From Rhizobium sp. Root708 (GTDB lineage: Bacteria > Pseudomonadota > Alphaproteobacteria > Rhizobiales > Rhizobiaceae), in assembly GCF_001429725.1 (NCBI RefSeq), contig NZ_LMHV01000041.1, positions 186,001-250,000 on the forward strand: 64,000 nucleotides of DNA, given 5' to 3'. The position numbers and the translations under genes are program-made. The notes under the pieces were generated by a model, which saw only the letters and a program-made list of their open reading frames with translations, made no database searches and had not been told where the DNA came from. Positions 25,457 through 33,860 of this stretch are shown piece after piece. Numbering within the stretch: position 1 is the first letter of the stretch; the number at the start of each line of letters is the position of its first letter.

Positions 25457-26628
25457 TGTCGCCCTTGCCGCCTCCAGGCGCTCCGCTGCCGCACTATGTC
25501 TCGACCGCGCCTTTCGATCCTTTCGCGACCGAAGGGATGACGGCAGCACAATCGCGCATCCACCTTGCTTCCCAGAAGCAGTTGATGTGGTGGAAGTTCA
25601 AGCAGCACCGTCTTGCGCTGATTTCCGGCCTCTTTCTGGTCGCCGTCTACCTGATGATTCTCATCGTCGAATTCCTGGCGCCCTACGGCCTTCATACCAG
25701 GAACGTGGACTTCATCCATTCGCCGCCGCAGCGCGTGCATATGTTCAACAATGGCTCGTTCGTCGGTCCCTTCGTCTACGGGCGGAGCATGTCGCTCGAC
25801 ATCGACACGTTGCGCCGCAATTACACCGACCGCCCGAACGACGTTCAGCCTATCCGCTTCTTCTGCCGTGGCGATCCCTATCAGTTCTGGGGCCTCATCA
25901 AGTCGGACCTGCATCTGGTCTGCCCTGCGATCGGCGGCCAGATGTACCTGCTGGGCACGGACCGGCTTGGCCGGGATGTCTTGTCACGCATCCTTTATGG
26001 CGCGCGCATATCATTGACGATCGGATTGCTCGGTATATCGATCAGTTTTTGCCTTGGCATCGTGATCGGTGGTCTGGCGGGTTACTGGGGTGGTCCGTTT
26101 GATCTGGTTGTGCAGAGGCTGATCGAGATCTTGCAGTCGCTGCCGAGCCTGCCGCTTTGGATGGCGCTCGCCGCAATCATGCCGGTGACGTGGAGCCCGA
26201 TCGTGATCTATTTTGGCATCACCGTCATTCTTGGCATCATCGATTGGACGGGACTGGCGCGTGCTGTGCGATCCAAGCTCCTCGCCTTGCGCGAAGAGGA
26301 TTATGTTCAGGCAGCACAGTTGATGGGCGCGAGCACGCCTCGCGTCATCGGCAGGCATCTGGTGCCCGGCTTCATGTCGCACCTGATCGCGTCCGCGACG
26401 ATCTCGATCCCTGGAATGATCCTCGGCGAGACCGCGCTGAGCTTCCTTGGCCTCGGGCTTCGTCCGCCGATTACAAGCTGGGGCATCCTGCTGACAGAGG
26501 CCAAAAGCGTAAGCGTTATCGCCTTCTATCCATGGTTGCTTTTTCCAATTATACCGGTCGTGTTGGTGATTTTGGCGTTCAACTTTCTGGGAGACGGCTT
26601 GCGTGACGCGGCTGATCCCTACAAATAG
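25456..26628 (+). CDS. DppC/YejE-type permease with enlarged periplasmic loop
   Basis: 390 residues. After one membrane helix near 50-75 a large loop (about 75-180) is inserted before the LGTDRLGRDVLSRILYGAR motif that opens the transport core; such an insert is characteristic of YejE. The EAA loop is EEDYVQAAQLMGAS. The C-terminus ends NFLGDGLRDAADPYK. Partner of the preceding permease. The next gene begins after an 86-base gap. Confidence 0.9.
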   Translation: MSPLPPPGAPLPHYVSTAPFDPFATEGMTAAQSRIHLASQKQLMWWKFKQHRLALISGLFLVAVYLMILIVEFLAPYGLHTRNVDFIHSPPQRVHMFNNGSFVGPFVYGRSMSLDIDTLRRNYTDRPNDVQPIRFFCRGDPYQFWGLIKSDLHLVCPAIGGQMYLLGTDRLGRDVLSRILYGARISLTIGLLGISISFCLGIVIGGLAGYWGGPFDLVVQRLIEILQSLPSLPLWMALAAIMPVTWSPIVIYFGITVILGIIDWTGLARAVRSKLLALREEDYVQAAQLMGASTPRVIGRHLVPGFMSHLIASATISIPGMILGETALSFLGLGLRPPITSWGILLTEAKSVSVIAFYPWLLFPIIPVVLVILAFNFLGDGLRDAADPYK

Positions 26629-26714
26629 CGGCGACCGGATGGAGTCACATGCTCCCTCCCACCGCCCGTGGAAAGCGGCGGTGCTCGCTGATGTATAGCC
26701 CGGAAGGAATGCCC

Positions 26715-27923
26715 ATGGCGCGGCGGCTGGAAGATGCCCGTATCCTGATGTACAGCCACGACACGTTCGGGCTTGGCCATTTGCGGCGCTGTCGCACGAT
26801 CGCGCACGCCCTCGTCGAGGATTATCGCGGGCTGAACATCCTGATCATCTCAGGCGCGACAATCGCCGGCGCCTTCGACTATCGCGCCCGCGTCGACTTC
26901 GTGAAGGTCCCGAGCGTGATCAAGCTGCGCAACGGCGAATATACGTCGATGGCAAGCCACATCGATCTTCAGGAAACGCTGAAGATGCGTGAATCCATCA
27001 TTCGCCATACGGCGGAGACGTTCCAGCCAGACATCTTCATTGTCGACAAGGAGCCTATGGGCCTGAAGGGCGAAGTCGAGGAGACCCTTGCCTACCTCAA
27101 GGCCCGCGGAACGACGCTGGTGCTTGGCCTTCGCGAGATCATGGATGCGCCGCATCTGCTCGATGCCGAGTGGAAGAAGAACGGCACGATGCAGAAGATC
27201 GATCAGTATTACGATTCGATCTGGGTGTACGGTCCGCCGGACTTCTACGATCCGCTGATCGGACTGGACGTGCCCCAGGGCGTCCGCAGAAAAATGGACT
27301 TCGTCGGCTTCCTGCAGCGCAACGTTTCCAGCAGCAAGACGTCGGTGAACGCGCGCAAGGACAACTATATCCTGGTCACCACAGGCGGTGGCGGCGACGG
27401 CTCGGACCTCATTCATGACGTGATGAATGCCTATGAGCAGGATTCCAGCCTGCAGCAGAAGGCATTGATGGTCCTCGGCCCCTATATGCCGGCGGCCGAG
27501 CGCAATAAGCTTTTGAGCAAAGGCGCCAAGATTTCGCAGATCGAAGTCATCGAATTCGATAACCACATGGAAGAGCTGATCGCCGGCGCGACCGGGGTCG
27601 TCGCGATGGGTGGCTACAACACCTATTGCGAAATTCTGTCGTTCGACAAGCCGGCGCTGATCGTCCCCCGGGTCAAGCCACGTGAAGAGCAGCTCCTGCG
27701 CGCGCAACGCGCCAGCGAGCTGGGACTGGTGGAGATGCTGCTGCCGGAGCAATCCGCGAATGCCGCAATCATGGCGGACGCGCTCAAGCGCCTTCCTCAT
27801 AGAGAGCCGCCGTCAAAAAGCGCAGGCGCCCTGCGTCTCGACGGCCTCAATCACATATCCGAAACCGTGGGGCACTGGCTGGATAGCCGTGGTCGCCACT
27901 TGTCCGTCGTTGGCGCTGAGTGA
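26715..27923 (+). CDS. MurG/GT28-like glycosyltransferase
   Basis: 402 residues from ATG 26715, chosen because AAGGA lies six bases upstream; three earlier in-frame ATGs (26649, 26691, 26709) are worse placed. N-terminal YSHDTFGLGHLRRC is a glycine-rich acceptor-domain loop; the C-terminal donor site has MGGYNTYCEILSF and VPRVKPREEQLLRA, the pattern of GT28-like proteins. First of three glycosyltransferases; its stop overlaps the next start in GTGA. No signal or membrane segment is visible, so it likely acts at the cytoplasmic face. Confidence 0.82.
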   Translation: MARRLEDARILMYSHDTFGLGHLRRCRTIAHALVEDYRGLNILIISGATIAGAFDYRARVDFVKVPSVIKLRNGEYTSMASHIDLQETLKMRESIIRHTAETFQPDIFIVDKEPMGLKGEVEETLAYLKARGTTLVLGLREIMDAPHLLDAEWKKNGTMQKIDQYYDSIWVYGPPDFYDPLIGLDVPQGVRRKMDFVGFLQRNVSSSKTSVNARKDNYILVTTGGGGDGSDLIHDVMNAYEQDSSLQQKALMVLGPYMPAAERNKLLSKGAKISQIEVIEFDNHMEELIAGATGVVAMGGYNTYCEILSFDKPALIVPRVKPREEQLLRAQRASELGLVEMLLPEQSANAAIMADALKRLPHREPPSKSAGALRLDGLNHISETVGHWLDSRGRHLSVVGAE

Positions 27924-29182
27924 GAGCAGAAGCATTGCCGCCGCGTAGGAAGATACTGGTCGTCCTGAAGGGCTATCCGCGCCTTTCGGAGACTTTCATT
28001 GCGCAGGAACTGCTTGGTCTGGAGCGCGCCGGTTTCGATCTGACATTGATTTCGATGCGGCGCCCGACCGACAAAAAGCGCCATCCCGTCCATGACGAAA
28101 TCAAGGCTCGCGTCGTCTACCTGCCGGAGTATCTGCACGAAGAACCCATACGGGTCTTGAAGGGCCTTTTTGCGGGGTTTCGCAAGCCGGGCTTCGGCGC
28201 GTTGCTGCGCCGGTTCTTCCGGGATCTTCCGCGTGACATCTCGCGCAATCGCTTTCGCCGCTTGGGACAAGCTCTGGTTCTGGCCCGCGAATGGCCGGAT
28301 AACGGGGCGTGGCTGCACGCTCATTTCATCCATACCCCGGCGTCGGTTACCGAATATGCGAGCATTCTGACCGGCGTCCCCTGGACATGCTCCGCCCACG
28401 CCAAGGACATCTGGACATCGCCCGGCTGGGAGCTCAGCGAAAAGCTCGGCAGTGCGCGCTGGACGGTCACCTGCACCAAGGGCGGCTACGACCACATGCG
28501 CACGCTAACGGCCAGGGACGATGCGGTTCATCTCAGCTACCATGGTCTCGATCTGGCGCGCTTCGGTCATTTTGCCGGTGAACGCTCGCTTCGGGATGGC
28601 CGGGATCCGTCAGATCCGGTGTCTATCCTGAGCGTCGGCCGCGCTGTCGAGAAAAAGGGATACGACACCCTGCTCAGGGCGCTGGCCCTCTTGCCCCGAG
28701 ACCTCCACTGGCGGTTCGAGCATATCGGAGGAGGCGACGAGCTTCCCAGGCTGAAAGCGCTGGCGAGCGAGCTCGGCCTGTCCGACAGGATCGTCTGGAA
28801 GGGCGCACTGGCGCAGGAAGAGGTGCTTGAACACTACCGCCGCGCCGATCTATTCGCGCTCGCCTGCCGCATCGCCGCAAATGGCGACCGCGACGGTTTG
28901 CCCAACGTGTTGGTCGAAGCGTCAAGCCAGGGACTGGCCTGCATTTCGACCGAGGTGTCGGGCGTACCGGAACTTATCACGGACAAGGAGACCGGCCTGC
29001 TGGTCCAGCCGGAAGACCCTGCAGCACTTTCCCACGCGTTGCTGGCGGCGATCACCGATCCGGCGCTGCGCCATCGCCTCGGCGGTGCTGCCGAAGAGCA
29101 AGTCCGATCGCACTTCGACTATCATGCAAGCATTCGCCAGCTCAAACACCTGTTCGAAGCGGAATGGCTGAAGGCCTCATGA
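27920..29182 (+). CDS. Glycosyltransferase family 4 protein
   Basis: 420 residues from GTG 27920, which shares GTGA with the preceding stop. GT-B fold: VLKGYPRLSETFIAQELLGL at the N-terminus and, in the donor domain, SVGRAVEKKGYDTLL, HIGGGDELPRL and the GLPNVLVEASSQGLACIST motif containing the conserved glutamate. SETFI(A)QE is typical of a GT4 group in exopolysaccharide clusters. Co-translated with both neighbours, so the three enzymes probably build one glycan. Confidence 0.87.
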   Translation: MRAEALPPRRKILVVLKGYPRLSETFIAQELLGLERAGFDLTLISMRRPTDKKRHPVHDEIKARVVYLPEYLHEEPIRVLKGLFAGFRKPGFGALLRRFFRDLPRDISRNRFRRLGQALVLAREWPDNGAWLHAHFIHTPASVTEYASILTGVPWTCSAHAKDIWTSPGWELSEKLGSARWTVTCTKGGYDHMRTLTARDDAVHLSYHGLDLARFGHFAGERSLRDGRDPSDPVSILSVGRAVEKKGYDTLLRALALLPRDLHWRFEHIGGGDELPRLKALASELGLSDRIVWKGALAQEEVLEHYRRADLFALACRIAANGDRDGLPNVLVEASSQGLACISTEVSGVPELITDKETGLLVQPEDPAALSHALLAAITDPALRHRLGGAAEEQVRSHFDYHASIRQLKHLFEAEWLKAS

Positions 29183-30312
29183 CTGCTCCCCATGTATTCT
29201 TCTATGTCCAGCACCTGCTCGGCATAGGCCACATTGCGAGAGCAAGCCGTATTGCAAGCGCCATGGTCGACGACGGCTTCGATGTGACTGTCGTTACCGG
29301 CGGGCTGCCTGTGCCGGGGTTCCCGGCCGCAGGAATAAAGACCGTGGCATTGCCGCCGGTCGTGGCAAGCAACGCCGGCTTCTCCGGGTTGGCAGACGCC
29401 AACGGCACAGCCGCCGACGAAGATTTTCTCAATCGCCGACGTGATTTGCTGCTTTCGGCATTTGAGGCTGCGAAGCCTGATGTCGTGCTGATCGAGGCCT
29501 TTCCGTTCGGCCGCCGCCAGATGCGCTTCGAATTGCTGCCGCTTCTGGATGCTGTCGAAAAGGCAACCCCGCGACCAAAGCTCGTAAGTTCGGTTCGCGA
29601 TATCCTCCAGGAAAACCGCAAACTCGGCCGAGATGCGGAGACGGCGTCTCTTGTAAAGGCGCATTTCGACGCTGTGCTCGTTCATGGCGACCCCAGTTTT
29701 GTTCGTCTGGAGGACACGTTCCCGCTTGCCGCTGAGATCGCCGACAAGGTCCGTTACACCGGGCTTGTCGCACCGCCGCCAGCACCATTGCCGGTCGAGA
29801 CGTTCGACGTCATAGCGTCAGCCGGTGGCGGCGCTGTCGGGATCGACCTGTTGAGGGCCGCCGCAGCGGCCGCCGCTCGTCTGCCCGACTCTTTAAGCTG
29901 GCTGCTGATCAGCGGCCCCAACCTGCCCGAAGGCGACTACGCCGCACTCGCAAGCGGGTTACCGCCAAATGTCTCGCTTGTTCGCTTCCGCAAGGACTTC
30001 CCTTCGCTCCTGGCAAAGGCAAGGGTCTCGATCTCCCAGGCCGGTTACAACACCGTCGGCGATCTTCTGCGCAGCCAGTGCAATCCGATTCTCATACCGT
30101 TTGTCGCAGGCGGAGAGACCGAGCAGACCGTCCGCGCCGAGCGACTGCAGAAACTCGGATTGGCAGATGTGCTGCCGGAGATCGGGTTGACGGCGGAGAA
30201 GGTAGCCGATGCCGTCGCGGCGGCGTTGCGGCCAAGGCAAAAGCCGGAGCTCTCGCTTAATCTGGAGGGGGCACGGGAGAGCGCCCGGATCATTCGGGCA
30301 ATGATCGGCTAA
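29179..30312 (+). CDS. Second MurG/GT28-like glycosyltransferase
   Basis: 377 residues from ATG 29179, overlapping the previous stop in ATGA. YVQHLLGIGHIARASRIA matches the N-terminal loop of the gene at 26715, and SQAGYNTVGDLL with VAGGETEQTVRAERL is the corresponding donor-site region, so the two are distant paralogues flanking the GT4 gene. Sugar specificity is not predictable. Followed by a 195-base gap with two dyads. Confidence 0.8.
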   Translation: MTAPHVFFYVQHLLGIGHIARASRIASAMVDDGFDVTVVTGGLPVPGFPAAGIKTVALPPVVASNAGFSGLADANGTAADEDFLNRRRDLLLSAFEAAKPDVVLIEAFPFGRRQMRFELLPLLDAVEKATPRPKLVSSVRDILQENRKLGRDAETASLVKAHFDAVLVHGDPSFVRLEDTFPLAAEIADKVRYTGLVAPPPAPLPVETFDVIASAGGGAVGIDLLRAAAAAAARLPDSLSWLLISGPNLPEGDYAALASGLPPNVSLVRFRKDFPSLLAKARVSISQAGYNTVGDLLRSQCNPILIPFVAGGETEQTVRAERLQKLGLADVLPEIGLTAEKVADAVAAALRPRQKPELSLNLEGARESARIIRAMIG

Positions 30313-30366
30313 CCCCTCGCACTTTATGAAAGTCCTATGATATAAGCAGTCAAGCGACGAGAATCG

Positions 30367-30382
30367 GCGCAGTCTACTGCGC
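30367..30382. promoter_or_regulatory. Perfect 16-base dyad upstream of the degenerate ABC gene
   Basis: GCGCAGT-CT-ACTGCGC has perfect seven-base arms around a two-base centre, too tight for a hairpin loop and therefore operator-like. It is 125 bases upstream of the ABC gene. Confidence 0.45.
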
Positions 30383-30461
30383 TGCCTTCTTGTTGATTTC
30401 TCTTTGATTTCCGGCGGCCGGGTTTCGATGTTTCCAGTCTTGGCATTTCGTCCATTTTCTG

Positions 30462-30475
30462 CAGCAGCGCTGCTG
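30462..30475. promoter_or_regulatory. Perfect 14-base palindrome upstream of the degenerate ABC gene
   Basis: CAGCAGCGCTGCTG, continuous palindrome, 32 bases before the start codon and so within the probable 5' leader. It could be an operator or a leader structure affecting translation. Confidence 0.35.
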
Positions 30476-30507
30476 TTTCCCATTTTCCAGTCAATCAACG
30501 GTTAGCA

Positions 30508-33222
30508 ATGGAAAAAAGCCTCGCGCGCTATATCTGGTCGAATACGAGACTCCAGCAGATGTGGATCCTCGCGGTCGTTGCCGTCTCGATGATCCCCTAC
30601 TTCCTGTCCTTCGACCTGCCGAAGCAGATCGTCAACGGTCCGATTCAGGGATCGGGGTTCGAAGGCGAAGGCGCGACGCAGACCTTCTTCCACCTTTCCT
30701 ACACATTTCCGTGGATCGGCAAGGTGGAGTTCTTCCAAGGCATTCAGCTCGATCGACTGCAGATGCTGATGGCCCTCAGCCTGGTATTCCTCGCGCTCGT
30801 CGTCCTGAACGGACTCTTCAAGTTCTATATCAATACCTACAAGGGGCGGCTTGGCGAGCGCATGCTGCGGCGTATCCGCTTCCAGCTGATCGATCGCGTT
30901 CTTCGCTTCCCACCCAATCACTTCAAGCGGGTGAAATCGGCCGAGATCGCAACGATGATCAAGGACGAGGTCGAGCCCATGGGTGGCTTCACCGGCGATG
31001 CCTTCGTGGCGCCGGCGCTGCTTGGTGGCCAGGCGATTACCGCACTCGCGTTCATCATCGTGCAGAATTTCTGGCTGGGAATGATCGCGGCGGGGATCGT
31101 CGGCGTGCAGGCGATCGTCATTCCGCGCATGCGCAAAAGGCTGCTCGACCTCGGTCGGCAACGCCAGCTGACCGCACGCGAATTATCGGGGCGTGTCGGC
31201 GAAATCGTCGATGGCATCGGCACCATTCACGCCAACGACACGTCCAACCTAGAGCGAGCGGACATCGCCTCGCGGCTCGGCCTCATTTTTTCGATCCGCT
31301 ACGATCTCTATCAGTGGAAGTTTCTGGTCAAGTTCCTGAACAACTTCCTGGCTCAGGTCACGCCGTTCCTGTTTTACGCGATCGGCGGTTATCTCGCGCT
31401 TCAGGGCCGCCTCGACATTGGTCAGCTGGTTGCCGTCATCAGCGCCTACAAGGATCTGCCCGGTCCCCTCAAGGAACTGATCGATTGGGATCAGATGCGC
31501 CAGGACGTGCAGGTCAAGTACCAGCAGGTCTATGAGCAGTTCAACGTCGAGCCGCTGATTGACGAGAAGATCCAGGAAGTGGATAGCGACATCGTCGCGC
31601 CCATCGGCGCTTCTATCGTGATCACCAACCTTTCCGTCAGTGACGACAGCGGCGCTCGCCTGATCGATCATGTGTCGGCGGAGATAAAGCCGAACGAGAC
31701 TGTAGCGATTGTCGGCCCGAACGCCAGCGGAGCGGAAGCTTTTGCGGAAGCGCTCGGTCGGGTCGTCTGGCCGGACGCCGGCCGCATCACCATTGATGGA
31801 AAGGACCTGCTGGAGCTTCCTGAATCAGTAACGGGACGACGGATATCTTATGCCTCGTCCGATATGTATTTCTTCCAGGGTGCGTTGCGTGAGAACCTTT
31901 TCTACGGGTTGAAACACGCACCCCTTCAGGAGCCCGGCTACGACGAAACCGAAGCGACCGAGGCGAAGTGGCACGCCATCGAAGCAACGAAAGCGGGTAA
32001 CCCGACGCTTGATCCCAGGAGCGACTGGGTGGATTACAGAGCCGCGGGCGCAACCGGCCCGGACGACCTTCTGAAGAGCATTCGTCCGGTGCTCGATGCG
32101 GTGCTGATCTCGCAAGACATCATGGACCTCGCATTGCGGTCCAACGTCGATACCGGGGTTCATGTGGCCTTGGCCGATCATATCGTCGACCTCAGACAAG
32201 CCCTGCGCGAGCGCATGCAGCAATCAGAGCTTGGAAATATTGTCGTCCCCTTCGACTTCGATAGCTACAATGCTCAGGCCACGGTCGGCGAGAACCTGCT
32301 GTTCGGCTCCATGAAGAGACCCGCGATGAACAATCGCCGGCTCGCCGCGCATCCGTATTTCCAGACGCTGTTCCGAGAAACGGGCCTGAGCAATGATCTC
32401 TATGCCATGGGCCTTGAGATCGCCGAGAATGCGGTTGAACTGTTCCATGACCTGCCGCCTGATCACCCGTTCTTCCAACAACTGACGTTCATGACGGCAG
32501 ACGACATTCCGACCTATCAGGCGCTGCTCCAGAAATTGTCGAGCCGCACATTCGATGATGCGGCGCCGGAGGAACGCTCGGCCATTATCCGCCTAAGCTT
32601 TGCCTATATCGAACCACGCCACCGCTTCGGTCTTCTGACCGACGAGTTGATGGCAAAGATCGTCAGTGCGAGAAAGCAGTTCCACGAGAACATTCCCGAA
32701 GATCTCGCGGCCGTTATCGAACGCTATGATCCGGAACACTTCATTTCATCCACCAGCCTCATGGACAACGTGCTGTTCGGCCGCATCGCCTACCAGCAGG
32801 CGGATGCGTCCGACCGGATTCGTGCGATCATGGGCGACCTCTTCGATTCCCTCGATCTCTACGACGATGTCCTTTCGATCGGACTGGAATTCGATGTCGG
32901 TTCGGGTGGGAAGCGGCTGACGATGGTGCAGCGGCAGAAACTCAATCTCGCACGAGCCCTGATCCGGCGATCGGACTATTTCATCTTCAACCGCCCACTT
33001 TCGGCACTCGATCAGCGCGTGCAGGACCAGATCACCCATAACATCGTCAATGGTTTGCACCACGAGGGCGAGAAACCGTCGATTATCTGGGTCCTTTCGA
33101 ACGCAAAACTGGCGGAGATCTTCGACCGGATACTGCTGTTCGACCGCGGCAGCCTGATCGAGGCCGGCAACTTTCCCGAACTTTCCGAACAAAACGGTAT
33201 GTTCAAGGAACTGTTATCGTAA
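30508..33222 (+). CDS. ABC exporter-like protein with a degenerate, expanded nucleotide-binding domain
   Basis: 904 residues. Residues 1-340 are a type IV exporter membrane domain (six segments, with ERMLRRIRFQLIDRVLRFP and the GEIVDGIGTIHAND coupling region). The nucleotide-binding part begins near 370 but is abnormal. Walker A is GPNASGAEA (403-411), the essential Lys replaced by A409. The signature is LTMVQ (804-808) instead of LSGGQ. Walker B is FIFNRPLSALD, with N828 and R829 where Asp and Glu should be. The switch His is missing (VLSNAK). About 330 residues separate Walker A from the signature, and this span repeats a Q-loop-like ENLxFG element at 462-467, 595-600 and 753-758. ATP hydrolysis by the usual mechanism is not expected. 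The frame is intact, so it is not a pseudogene. Role unknown. Confidence 0.85.
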   Translation: MEKSLARYIWSNTRLQQMWILAVVAVSMIPYFLSFDLPKQIVNGPIQGSGFEGEGATQTFFHLSYTFPWIGKVEFFQGIQLDRLQMLMALSLVFLALVVLNGLFKFYINTYKGRLGERMLRRIRFQLIDRVLRFPPNHFKRVKSAEIATMIKDEVEPMGGFTGDAFVAPALLGGQAITALAFIIVQNFWLGMIAAGIVGVQAIVIPRMRKRLLDLGRQRQLTARELSGRVGEIVDGIGTIHANDTSNLERADIASRLGLIFSIRYDLYQWKFLVKFLNNFLAQVTPFLFYAIGGYLALQGRLDIGQLVAVISAYKDLPGPLKELIDWDQMRQDVQVKYQQVYEQFNVEPLIDEKIQEVDSDIVAPIGASIVITNLSVSDDSGARLIDHVSAEIKPNETVAIVGPNASGAEAFAEALGRVVWPDAGRITIDGKDLLELPESVTGRRISYASSDMYFFQGALRENLFYGLKHAPLQEPGYDETEATEAKWHAIEATKAGNPTLDPRSDWVDYRAAGATGPDDLLKSIRPVLDAVLISQDIMDLALRSNVDTGVHVALADHIVDLRQALRERMQQSELGNIVVPFDFDSYNAQATVGENLLFGSMKRPAMNNRRLAAHPYFQTLFRETGLSNDLYAMGLEIAENAVELFHDLPPDHPFFQQLTFMTADDIPTYQALLQKLSSRTFDDAAPEERSAIIRLSFAYIEPRHRFGLLTDELMAKIVSARKQFHENIPEDLAAVIERYDPEHFISSTSLMDNVLFGRIAYQQADASDRIRAIMGDLFDSLDLYDDVLSIGLEFDVGSGGKRLTMVQRQKLNLARALIRRSDYFIFNRPLSALDQRVQDQITHNIVNGLHHEGEKPSIIWVLSNAKLAEIFDRILLFDRGSLIEAGNFPELSEQNGMFKELLS

Positions 33223-33316
33223 TATTCTATTAGAGCGGCAACAGTGACGTCCTTCGAGGGGGACGGAATGAAATTCTAGCGGGCGCACCGCGTGTGCGAC
33301 GGGGGTAAATAGGCTC

Positions 33317-33787
33317 ATGTTGTTGAGAGATGAAGTCGAAATGCTGCGGCGCGTGCCGATCTTCTCGAGGATCGCGCCGGCCAAGCTAAAGCTTTTGGCG
33401 TTCACCTCAGACCGAATGACCTACAATGCCGGGCAGGACTTGTTCCGCCAAGGCGATCCCGGCGACGCCGCCTATGTCATACTCTCAGGCACCGCCGACA
33501 TTCTCGTCCATTCGCCGGCTGGCGATATCAAGGTGGCCGACGTTGAACTCAATTCGATCGTGGGCGAGATCGCGATCCTTTGTGACGTGTCGCGAACGGC
33601 AACCGTAAAGGCGACCTCCCATCTCGAGGTCCTACGCATCAGCAAGGAGCATTTTCTGAAGCTGCTCAGTGACTTTCCGGAGATGGCTGTCGAGATCATG
33701 CGCGTCCTTGCCGACAGACTCAATCATACGACCGCGGAGCTGACCGCTGCGCGCGCCGCAAAGCGTCCGCAAGCCGCTGCCATGTAA
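33317..33787 (+). CDS. Stand-alone cyclic-nucleotide-binding domain protein
   Basis: 156 residues, essentially one Crp-type beta-roll with C helix and no DNA-binding helix-turn-helix. The phosphate-binding cassette is VGEIAILCDVSRTATV, with E84 and R93 as expected contacts to the ribose 2'-OH and cyclic phosphate, so cAMP or cGMP binding is likely. It lies 94 bases after the degenerate ABC gene on the same strand and before a terminator, and is probably co-transcribed. Without an output domain it would act by binding a partner; the ABC protein is the obvious candidate. Confidence 0.85.
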   Translation: MLLRDEVEMLRRVPIFSRIAPAKLKLLAFTSDRMTYNAGQDLFRQGDPGDAAYVILSGTADILVHSPAGDIKVADVELNSIVGEIAILCDVSRTATVKATSHLEVLRISKEHFLKLLSDFPEMAVEIMRVLADRLNHTTAELTAARAAKRPQAAAM

Positions 33788-33807
33788 GTTCCAGTTCTCA
33801 AGATACG

Positions 33808-33841
33808 AAAAAGCCCGCCTGGTTGCGCCAGGCGGGCTTTT
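33808..33841. terminator. Bidirectional rho-independent terminator
   Basis: AAAAGCCCGCCTGG, loop TTGCG, CCAGGCGGGCTTTT: a 14-base-pair stem with A-run before and T-run after, so it works in both directions. It separates the convergent CNBD gene and MFS gene and marks the right end of the glycan/cyclic-nucleotide region. Confidence 0.95.
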
Positions 33842-33860
33842 CGGTTTGTGTTGACGTTCG

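Noticed and set aside
30508..33222. Pseudogene interpretation of the degenerate ABC gene
   Set aside because: The frame is intact over 904 codons, the membrane domain is well preserved, and the changes are replacements inside otherwise conserved context rather than random decay.
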